A DNA stretch of 64,000 nt from the NCBI GenBank assembly GCA_028583605.1, contig CM053333.1, positions 15,728,638 through 15,792,637 on the forward strand, in the 5' to 3' direction. Source of the DNA: Dastarcus helophoroides (lineage: Eukaryota > Arthropoda > Insecta > Coleoptera > Bothrideridae). The notes beneath the pieces were generated by a model. The model was given only the letters and a program-made list of their open reading frames with translations, made no database searches and was not told the origin of the DNA. This document shows positions 13,001 through 25,000 of this stretch, one piece after another; the first letter of the stretch is position 1, and each line of letters begins with the position of its first letter. Position numbers and translations under genes: made by a program.

Positions 13001-16000
13001 TTAAAATTTAGTGCAACACTTCAAAACGACTGATAATATCTGTCAGCTCTATCAGCTACATGTTTAGTCTCTAGCTACATGAAATCGAAGCATGCTTTAT
13101 AAGTATTTTTAGTCTACTACTAATTTTTTAAATTAATATTTGCACTAGCCAGAAGCTGCATAAAATTAATAACCTTATATGTAAGCCGCATATTAATTAT
13201 TGTTTAATGAAATTTATTGAATAATAAATAGACTTTAAGAACAAGTTTTTCTAGTTTGTATTTGAACGATAGAAAATCACTTAAAGAATTCAGAAGTGCA
13301 ATGCTGTTAATTTAATTATTTTATAAAAAAATGTTATCGCCTTTAAAAGCAGCGGGAGCTAAAACAATTGCATTTAAAAACTATTTACGCAGTCTTAATT
13401 CTATCAAGGAAAATAAAGAAACAACCTCATCCTATTCATAAATGTCAAATTGTAATACGGAATTCAAAATTACTGGGTTCTTTTTTGGGTGTAATTAAAG
13501 TTATATTTTTTTGCTTTTAAAAAGTCAGCATCCGAGTATAAACAAAAGAATTAATTTGTTATTACAATTTTGTGTGAAATAAAAACATTCTCTAAGACGT
13601 TTAATCCACGACTCAAATAAAGATAAGTTGAATTTAAAATGAATCCTTAAATATTTGTCTTTTTGTCTGATGCAGGTGAACTATTTTTTTCTTTGTGAAT
13701 AACAAACACCCATATTTTGATTTATTGAAAATTCTAAAGATTACTTATGTATTATAATTTGAATCGGAACTTTATATAATGCTTTATTTAATTTGTGATC
13801 CTATCAACTAGTCTGTGGTATCAACATCCGAGTTTAAGCTTAGTTTTGCACAATCTAATTCTAATAATATCTATCGCTTGGACCATGGAAATGTAAACGG
13901 TAAAATATCATGCCCCAAGTGAATATTTTGCCAAACAATTTGGCAAAATATTTACACTGCAGAATTTAATAATTATTCAGTAGAAAACTAATATAGTACA
14001 TGGAAATCAGCCACTGATAACACATAAATAGCTTTTATCTCAGTTGTAATTAATTGTGTATTTTTATTAGGTTCATATAATACATAAAATAACCAAGCTT
14101 TATCTCTTTGTGTATGGACAACTGCCATTTATCGACGATTTTGAACTATTTAATTTCAAGTTATTTACTCTATAATTACACCCAATTTTGTAGCGAATGA
14201 CACCTCTATTTTCTTCAATTATAAACCCCAGAATACAACGACCTTATTAATGTAAACCGTTTATGAATTATGAACAATAAATGCAGTAAACATTTTATAA
14301 CAAAACAATATTTCGTGACGTCTTTCATAGAAATGATTCGACGTCAAAACAATGTTACCTATAAGTGAACAAAAATATAAAGGTGAATGTTCACTAGAAC
14401 CAGTGGCGTGGCGTGCCTTTTATAAAAGGGGAAGCTGATTAGAAAAGAAACAGCAAATATGCCGTAGGCGAAATTTATTTTTTAGTATTACAAAATAGTC
14501 CTGCTTTATTTAATATTAGGGGGAATCGGAACTTCAATTTGAAAATTTATCAATTACATCATCATAAAATTTTTGTTGTCTAGAAATATTTTGAACCGTC
14601 ATCGCCAAATTAGAAAGTTTTTCTTGGCCAGGAAAATTTCTAATAAATTTTTTAATTCGTTTTAAGACGGAAAAACTGCGTTCTGTAGTAGCACTTGTGG
14701 CGAGAATAGTAAAAGATAATACACTACTTAAGAATCTCGAGAAAAGTTCACATTTTTGTACAGATTTTCAGAGACCAGCCACTAAAACTGGATTTATCTT
14801 TACCTACACTATTTGGGGCGCGTATTTACTGAAACCACTTTATTTTTCCTCCATGAAGAACACGCCACTGACTAGAACACTGCACTAAACCTGTAGCAGT
14901 TAAGTCCAAAAGAAGATTTTGCCCTTTTATCCCTTTACAACATCTATAATTAATAACTAATATCGCTTATGGTCGAAATTGAACCAATTACGTCTGTAAA
15001 GTGACGAAATTCAAATTGTTTTACAATAACAATTAATTTGAATTTATTTCTATGCAAATTCCTATTCTTACCTTGAAGCTATGAGGAAAAGAGTGGGAAT
15101 ATGAAAAATGCGACTTTTTTTAAACATTTCGACTTCTGCTAATAATACTTTTTTCAAAATTTCTATCATTTTTAAATTTTTTTTTAGAATTTCGATGCTT
15201 TCTCGAATCGATTTTTTTTAATTCCGCCTCTTTTCGAATAATTCGACTTTTATTTTTTCAAATTGCCACCTAGTAGATTTTTTATGAAAATTAGACTCTT
15301 TTGTTTTGAATTGAAATCTTTTAAATTGCTTTTCTGGAACTTTTTACAAAATTCGAACTTTGTTTGAAAATTTGGATTTTTTTGAAAATGTTGACCTGTT
15401 TGGAATATTTTTTTTTCCACCGTTTTCGAAAACACTTGATTCCTTTTAAAGAATTCAATTTTTTTTGAAAAATTCAACTTCACAAAAATCGATTTTATTT
15501 CTAAATTAAGACTTTTCAAATAATATTATTATTTTTTTATTGCAACGGATCAAAATTTTGACTACCAAAATTGCGGCTTCTTTGAACATTTTTCAGAATT
15601 TAATTTTTATTCAGTTACGACCTTGTCCGAAAATTCTGACTTGTTTAGTTTTGATTTTTTGAAAACTTGGAATTTCTTTTCAAAATTCGTATCTTTTTTC
15701 AAAATTTTCACTTTTATTTTAAAGAATTCGACCTTTCTTTGAAATTTCGATTTTTTTCAAAGCTATTGATTTTTTTCCAATTTCGATTGACCTTTTTTCA
15801 CAATGTTGACTTTTTCTCGAAATTTCGATTTTTTCGATTTTTTTTTAGTTTCATTTCAAGATTTCCATTTTTTTTTTGTAGAATTCGACCTTTCTTTGAA
15901 ATTTCGATGCTTTGATTTGAATTTCGACTTTTTCTCGAAATTTCGATTTTTTTAAAAACTCAATTTTGAAAAACTGGTTTTTTTTTAAATTCGACATAAC

Positions 16001-19000
16001 AAAAATTCGACTTTTCTTGAAAGTAACGCTTTTCAAAATTTATTATTTTTCAGAATTTTAATTTTTAAAAATTGTGACTAAAATTTTGAATTTTTTTTGG
16101 CAATTCTGACTTTAATAAAAAATTCGACCTTATCGAACTTCGACCGGTTTTGATTATTTCGCCTTCTGAGACTTTTTTTTGAAAAATTCTACTTTTTGAA
16201 AGATTCGACCTTTTTCAAAATCTCTATTTTTTTTTCAACTACAATTTCTGAAAACCGTTTTGAGGTTTTGACTTTTTGAAAACTTTTTTTTGGAAATCTG
16301 GATTTTTTTTCAAAGTTTTCACTTTTATTTTCTTCTTTCTTTAAAATTGTCATTTTTTTTCGAAGCTTTTTTTTAAATTTCGATTGAGCTTTTTTCACAA
16401 TGTTGACTTTTTATCGAAAATTCGATTTTTTTCTGCTTTACTTTATTTTGAAAAATTTTAATTTTCTTGAAAAATTTGAGTAGCTCTCTAAGCTGCGACT
16501 TTCGAATTTTTAGATTTTTACTCTTGAAAATTTCATTTTCAGAAGTTCTTGTCTTTCTTTAAATTTTGACTTGTAAATTTCGGCTTTATTTACATTTTTT
16601 TAATTTCGACTTTTCCATTTTCTTTTTAATTTTGACCTTTGATCGAAAATTTAGATTTTTTTTAATTTTCAGAATTTTCGCGTTTTTCAAAATTAGATTT
16701 TTTTTCAAATTTGCTGCTTATTTCAAAATTTTGACTCTTGAAAATTTGAACTTCAGAAGTTCGTGTGTTTCTCTAAATTTTTAGTTCTTTGTAAATTTCG
16801 ACCTTGTAAAAAAAATGAATAAGTTTTGGAAGTTAGGATTTTTTTAATGTGTTTCATTAAAGTTTTTTTAAAATCGCCACTTTCAAAATTTCCGTGTGAA
16901 AGTTTTGAAAAAGGTCGAAATTTTCAAGAAAAAAAACATTATTAGCAAAATCGAAATTGTGTACAAAAAGTAGAATTTTTCAAATAAAGTCCAAATTTAC
17001 AAAAAAAAAAACAAAATTCAGTGAAAAACACTAAGTTTTGGAGAAAAAAATCAAGGTTTTCAAAAAAAAGTAAATTTTATTAAGTAGGTCGAAATTTTGA
17101 AAGTAAAAATTCTCAAATAGTAAAAATATCGACAAAAAAAAATTGGAAAGGTCAAAATTTTTATAAAAGGGATTTCTTAAATGATGTCGAAATTTACAAA
17201 AAAGTCAAAAACCACGATATTTTAAGTAAACGTTAAAATTTAAAAAAAAATGTTTTCAAATAATGTTAAAATTTACAAAAGAATGTCAAAATATAGAAAA
17301 AACACGACATTTTTAAGAAAATGTCAACATTTTTAAAAAAATTAAATGTTTTCAGAAAAGGCAAATTTGCAAAAGTTGAAATTTCAAGAAAATTGTAGAA
17401 ATTTTGAAAATGGTAGATACACATTTTCAAAGAATTCGAAATGTTGTCAGTAGAAAATGAGTAAAAAGTAGAAGTCTTGAAAACGAATGAACACTTTGAA
17501 AAAATTGAAACTTTTTTAAATTTTGAAATTTCTATAATCGAATATTTCAAAATAAGTGGAATTTTTAAAGAAAGTAAAAACTTTCGATCAAATTAAAAAA
17601 GTCAAATCTTTAAAGAAAGGAGAAATTTTTAATAAAAAAAAAAAATTTGGGTCGAAACTTTCAAATAGATTTTGAAGAAAAGTTGAAATTTTGAAAAAAG
17701 GTTAATATTTTCAAAAATTTAAATTATTCAAAAAAAGGTCGACTTTTTAAAAAACGAGTTATTTAAAAAGTCAATAAGGATTTTCAAAAAATTCAAAATT
17801 TCGAGAAAAAGTAGAAATTCTGAAAAAACTGAAATTTTCAATTACGGTCGAAATTTTCAAGAAAAGTCTAAAAGGTCGAAATTTTCAAGAAAAGTCGCAT
17901 TTTCCAAAAAAAAAATGGAAATTTTTAAAAAAGTTTGATGTGTCAAAAAAAGATTGAAATTCTGAAAAAATGACATTTTCAAAAAAGAAATTTTGAGGGT
18001 TTAAAAGCTCAAGTTTTGAGGAAAAATTTGAAATTTTCAGAAAAACGTGATGATTTATAAAAATAAGATAAAATTTTAACACGCAAATTTCGAGAAAAAT
18101 TGGAAAAAATATAGCATTCCATTTTTGCTCGAAAGTTTAATTTTTAGAAAAATTCTGACTTTCTCGAAAGTTTGATTTTTTTCTAAACATGTTCATTTTA
18201 AAAAACAATAAATAAAAACCTTACATTTAAACCCGAAATTTTTAAAAAACTCTCACAATTTAGAAAAAGATACTCCGAATTTATAGAAAAATTGATCCTT
18301 AAGTTTGAGTATACTTTTTTCTCAAAATGTTTTGTTTTTTATTCATTTTCGAACTTTTTTCTGGAAGTTTTTTTATATAAACTTGAGATTTTTTGCTAGA
18401 AAATTTAAACTATTTTTCAACATTTACACATTAATCTATCTTCTTTCGAAATTCAGACATTTTTGAAGCCCAAATATTGTATTTTGATATGCATTTGAAT
18501 CTGTCAAGTACCTTTTAATTTTTGAAAAATCAAAAATTACCGGTAAACCAGTGTTCAAATTTACAAGCCCTAATTCCCAGTGGATTTCCTTGTATTTAGT
18601 CATCTAGTCGTACTGTCATTTGCGTCAGATATTATTTAAATAAATCCTAAATAAGTATTGGCCGCACTTCCAGTATTCGCCTTTGCACAAACACCATTTC
18701 GATAGCAGCACTGGCATTACCAAATGTGCCAATCTAATTTATTGGCAGAAGAAGCATCGAGTTCATCTCTATTGAGATTTACCTCGATATAACAGTAAAA
18801 GGTGAAAGTGTTTAATTTCTTTTATAGATAATGGAGGACTCCAAGGGAGTTTGCCGGAGGCGGACGAAGAAAATCAATCTACTGTTCTGGAGGCCAAGAC
18901 TGTTTATATTTTATTACCAAAAAATATTCCCATATCGAGAGCAACAAGACTTCAATGGTTATTGGATCATTTAAACTCTACCATTGTGATAAACCCCTCA

Positions 19001-22000
19001 CAGATGTGGGACGAAAGTTCGACAGAGCTGGAAGTTATATCCGCCTTACCCAGAGAGCAAATCTCAGCAAAGTGCAATAGATTCAAAATCACCCCCCGAA
19101 CTGAAATCAAATTTTTATCACATAGTTATAGATTCGTTTATTGTTTAGACATGAGTCCTTCTCAAGCGACTGTCGATATTCAAAAAGGCGAGATACTTTT
19201 TGACGAAGTTCTGAACTGTTTTAAGGCTAGTGTTGAAGGACTGTCACGACAGGTACATCCCAATAAACAACCCCCATGTCGTAACTGTTTTTGTAGTTTA
19301 CAGTTCCTGGGAATTCCTCGGTGTTCCAACCGTCGATTTATTTAACAGTTATTGTAAATACTCCATTTTTTATGAGCCCAGCTCAGCAAGTTCTAGTCAA
19401 AGGTGTACAAATACTGCAGCATAACTTACGAGATATTATCTCCTACGTACAAAATCAGTTTCTGCTTATTGAGGGAAAAATCGCCAATGTTTCAGCGAAG
19501 GCTCAAGATCAAATCGAAAATCAAAAAGTAGGTTTCTGATGCTTCACCTTTACGCTCTAATCGTGAGATTTTAGGCACAATATGAAGGTATAGTTGGGCG
19601 TTTGTTTGATCTACCTGATAAAGAAAAAGGGGTAACGAAGATACCTATGGTTTCACCAGATGCGAATTTCGTTAACATGTTGAGGTACTCAATGTTAGCG
19701 ATATCCTTGTTGCCTGAAAATAGCTTGAGCCGTAAGTTATAAATTTTAAAAATGATCAAACTACAGTGACGCCTTTTTAGATATTCTAGTCATAACCGAT
19801 GGGGTAGTTGCAATGCCAGAATTCAACATAATGGAGTCCCTTCTATTTCAGCTACATTACGACAGCATAGCGGTTTCCTTCCTTAAAGTTGGTTCGACTT
19901 TCCATCCGCATTCCAGTTCTGGCTACGTCTCTTACACTGACCTTTTACATTTTTTTGCTCATTCTACTCTAGGTACCTGTTTGGAAACGATACACGAGAT
20001 TGTACGTTTGTGGTATGTTGTGTTTCGTTTATGTAGCGTTTTTTCCACAGAAGCACGAGCCGTCCATGTCGATGAACGTTTACCATGATTTGTTTCTGGT
20101 ATGGACGTTTCACACCATCAATAAGTACACATATCCTCAAATTGATACAAACAGATGGAGTTCGCCGTAAGTATTCAGAAAAGGGTGTTGTTAGATTTAC
20201 TTTAATGGGATTTTTCGTCATCTTTGTTTTCAACCAAAGCTCCCTTTTTTTGTCAAGTATTAGGGACTGTTTTAAAATTCTCCGGAGGAGCGCCTGCGTT
20301 GATTCTTAATTTTCAACGCCTTCGAATTAAAGACTCATTCTAGTAGATAGTCATTCCAGAAGATAGAAGTATACATTTCGTTTCTTGGACTGTTTGACTT
20401 GTTCTCGGCTGCATTAAATTAGTACAGTGGTATTCAAACTTTGTCGGCACCATACAACCCTTGGGGAATCTTCCTAAGAAACGATTTTAAATGTAATTAA
20501 AAAAATAACTAAATCTGGTTCTATTATCTAGTTAATAAACACGAGTTAACTAGTGTGAATGTTGTTCAGTTTTTAATTGAATCTTTATTTTGACTCGTAA
20601 AATCTCCAAAGTTGACTCGCGGAACACAATTTGAAGACCATTGGATTAGTATAAAGTTACGAAAATAAACTTGGGGGTTGAAGACATTATTTCTTTCAGG
20701 AATGAATTATTTAGGGGCCACAGAACGCCAAATCTTCTTTCCAAAAGACAATCAGATGAAAACGCTAGTGCTTCCATGTTGCTCCTTTTGTCGAGAAGAA
20801 TGAGGGAAGGCTTCACCGTCGACGTACGTCAAAACGACTTTCATTGAACCTTTCCTATTTCTGCTTCTTTTAGAACTTAACCTTCCTCAATGGCCACCTA
20901 GAAATCAAACTGAGTCTGCAGTGGAAATCCTTTATTTTTATACATTACAAGGTTTCTTCTCAGTGGCCGGTGCTAAAAACCAACACCAGATTCGAGATTC
21001 ACATAGCAGCTCCTTACGAGTTTCTCCATGACATCACTTGTATGATAAAAAAGCAACAAAAGTCGCTCTATAGGCAGGCGATTATTGAGAGATTTTGGAT
21101 GCGATTGTCTCATCTTTCTTCGGGTGATTTAGGATTAGCGCAACAACTTAGTTCCTTCCAAACGTCTTCGTTCTGGTACAGTCTTCCAGAGAGTGTCAAG
21201 AGTGGCATTCCTGTTTTTATTTTAAATAATTCCGCCTGTCCGGAATCCACCAAATTGATTTTGACCCCAAGGTAAGTAGATTGGTGATAGGTGGCATCTC
21301 TTCACTTTTGGCTAGTGATCACTTAGAAAGTCGGGAGTAGTGTATCCAATGACGAAAGTAAAGAGAAGTCATCCCTCCAGCAAGGTGTCTACACATATGG
21401 CGTCTCTTCACTTTTGACTAGTGATAATTCAAAAAGTCAACAGTAGTGAATCCAATGACAAAAGTAAAGAGAAGTCATCGCTTTAGTAAGCAATTTACAG
21501 CACATGCTCGTTGTAGTGATTTATCTTGTCCGAAATTTACGAGTTTGTGGCTACCGATATGCCAGATGGAAGGCAATAATTGGAGAAAGTGGTTTCACAC
21601 CCATAAAATCTCCTTGATTTTAAAACATGACCAACTTCCAAAGCATTTACACACGGTGAACGCCTCACAACGCTATCAGGTATGGTTTTTGGGCTGACAA
21701 AGCTTAAAGTGGTTAACATTTCGGCTGTTTTTAGACTATACAGTGTCGACAAGCCACCGCAGCATTATACAGCGTGCTGGCGAAATGGGCCTCCTTTGTT
21801 TTAATAGAAAGTAACACGTATCTTAAGCTGTTGGGAAAAGAACAAGACAAAACACCGTCTTGGTTCTGCTTAGTTAGAATAACCTCAAAATTGCCGTGTG
21901 CTGTGTTGCATCTTGGGTTCCTTACTAACACACCCGGCATTATGCGTCATGAAGTAAGTTTTGCATTGCGTAGCATTAATGGCGTGTTTTCCATGGAAGT

Positions 22001-25000
22001 TAAGCAGCACAGCTTCCCTTGCAAAAAAATTATTTTTTTTGATAAATTTCGAAATTTTCCATTTTTTCTTAAGCTGCCTAGTTTAGGCTGAAAATTCTTG
22101 CTTCTTTCCTAAAATTTTGATTTGCTTCTCGAAATTTTGACCATAATCTCGATATTTAAATGTTTATAAAAATTTTAAATTTAATAATCAAATTTCGTTT
22201 TTTTCAAAATTTTCAATTTTTGATTTCAATCTTGAAAATCTTTTGTCTGCAAAGCCCCAATTTAAGTTCCAATTCAAATTTTCCATATTTTGCCTTAAAA
22301 TTCATTTTTTTACGATTTTCGAATTTCTCTCTAAATTTCGAAATTTTGTTAATATGTAAAATCATGATATTTCCTAGATTTGGATTTTTTTCTCATCGCG
22401 TCTTCTTTTTCCATGGTTTTCTTTTTTCATTTCTTCTTTTTCCACCGCCTTCCTCCTTTTTCATTCCTTCTTTCTTTTGCATTTACTTTTTCCCTTTCAT
22501 CACCTTCTTTATTTTCGATTTCCTTCCTGTTTTTTCGTCCCTTCTTTCTTTTCCATTGTCTTGTTTTGTAACGGCTCCGTCCCTTTCTATTGCCTTCTTC
22601 GTTTTCACCAACTTTTTCCTTTTTATCCCCTTTTCCATTTTTTCTGCCTTGTTCTCTTTCTTCGCCTTTTTCCTTTTTTCATTGCTTTCTTCCTTTTCAT
22701 CACCTTCCTATTAGATTATATTCTTTCTTTTTAATAACTTTGTTCCTTTATTACCGCCTTTTTTCTTTTTCACCGCTTGATTTCATTTTCATTCCTTCTT
22801 CCTTTTCAGCGCTTTCTTTTTTTCTATCATCTATTATTTTTTCATCCGTTGTCTCGTTTCCATGGTAACCTTTTTTCCATCACCTTCCTAGAAGAAGAAT
22901 ACCTCTTTTCTTTCCATCGCCCTCACCCTTTTTAATCCTTTCTGCCTTCTTTTTTCTCTGCCTTCCTCCTTGAACATCGCGTTCTTCCTTTTCATTGTCT
23001 TCTGCCTTTCGATCATCTTCCTCTTTCATCACCTTCTTTTTATCACATTTTACTTTTTACATCGTCTCCTTTGCCATCGCCTTTTTTCTCTTTGTAACCA
23101 CCTTATCCATTGCCTTTCGTTTTACATCGTTTTCCTTTACAATCGCCTTTCTTTTTCATCGCTCATCCCCGTTCTACTTCTTGAACTTTCGCTGAGTAGT
23201 TTGCTTTTAAATTATTGAACCTTTTCAATCAGTGGTGTTGATTTAGTCGCATTTTGATGTTCAGTTAAATTATAGCCAAATATTTCCCGATTTTTAGGTT
23301 ATAGCTACATTAAAAGCCGAGCTTTCCTCACTAACGTATCTTCCAAGTCCTTTGGGTAATAAAGAAAATGCCTGTTGTGTATTACTAGAAAAACCCTTAG
23401 AGAAAATCCTGATACGATACGAACGAATGCCAAGCGACTTCAACACCGTTATTTTCCCGGATGGTACACAACCGCCTCATACAAATCAAAGTTTACCTGC
23501 CCCCATCACAGGTTCCTTATTTACAACTCTATCGAGATATTTGTACCATAAGCGGTGGATCTGGAGCGCTTCGTGCAGTACTAACCGCCTGATGGATACG
23601 GCGGTTTCTAGAATACTCAGTACTCTTACTAGGTACCTCATTCAAAGTGGAAGATGCCCATAATGATTATTGAATTTTAGAATGCGCCTAAAGGAAGGTT
23701 TTAGCTTCGCTTATTCCTCCGGGGGCATTATAACTATGGTACTTGAGTTGACAATGGAGCCGAATTCCAGCTGCGTCGTGCAATACGTTCTGTTCCCGCC
23801 ACACCACGCGTGGCTGGGGGAAGACGATACGAGCAGCTGCTCTGAGGAAGACGTTGAGACCGAACAAGAGACAGAAACCGAATTGCAACTAGTAACTGAA
23901 GTATGGATCGAACCTCAATATGGAAAAGTACAATCAATATACCCTAGAGTTGCTTATATGCATGGAAAGCATTACCACGAAATTGCCGATGTGGTAAGTT
24001 GGTGCAATCGGTAGTTTCCCTAGTAATAACTTTTTCTTAGATTAGCCAAGTTGATCTCAAGTGTATTAATTCGTTGCTAACCATGGAGCATTTAAGTTTG
24101 CTGTGCCAGGAGAAAAGCAAAACGAACAACGCTGATCCCACAATTATATTTAACAGGACGAATTCAACAATCACCAGTCAAAGATGCCCAAGTGTTAGAA
24201 CGAGGAATAGCACGGTGGAGTCTCCGGTGTTTAGCCCGCAAGGGTAAGCCCTCGTTTCGATTTTATCGCATGAACATGTGATTGGTTTCAGCTCCCAATG
24301 GTTTCCGATCCTCGCGCCTAGAATAGAACACATTCCATTTAAATTTGACCCCATTTCCATATTGCCGCTGTGTCAGCAAACTGAACTACTGTTTTCACTT
24401 TTTTTGGAGGAGGAAAAATCTAGTTCGGTCACAAATACCAATTACGACAAAGCGAATAAGTTGTTGCTTGAAAGCATCCAGGATCACTTGGGATATTTAC
24501 ATGACTATGAGCTGGATTTGAGTAAGGAGGATTCTCACAGATTTACCAGACAGGTTTTAGTGTATCGGAAGAATCAAGGGAAATCTCAGAGCGCAGGTGA
24601 GTTGTTGCGGGATTTAACTATTTGGTACATTTGGTGCTATTTCAGATGAGAGCAGTGAAGACATTCCGTCGGTACAGTGGCGTTGCTTGGTGAAAGGAAT
24701 ATCGGTAACTCACGTTATTGTGACGTTTATTCCGGCTGAATTGTCCGAGTTACGGAGCATAATCGCCTATCAAAATTCCCATAACATTCCAGCTGATTCT
24801 GGTGATGGTAGCGACAGGACGCCATCCAGAAACAGCGCTTACAGTGATACACCTGCACATTCTTCCAGTAGCTTATATTTACCCATTTATGTCCATGACT
24901 GTCCCCTAGCCGTACTAGTAAACGCTTACATAAACAATACTAATGAGGCTGGCAAGGACATTTTTGAAGATCATAGGTTTAAATTAGCAGAATTCCTACA

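Noticed and set aside
22160..23218. Overlapping Ser/Phe/Leu/Pro-rich ORFs
   Set aside because: All three frames are open because the strand is nearly all pyrimidine, so stops cannot form; not coding.
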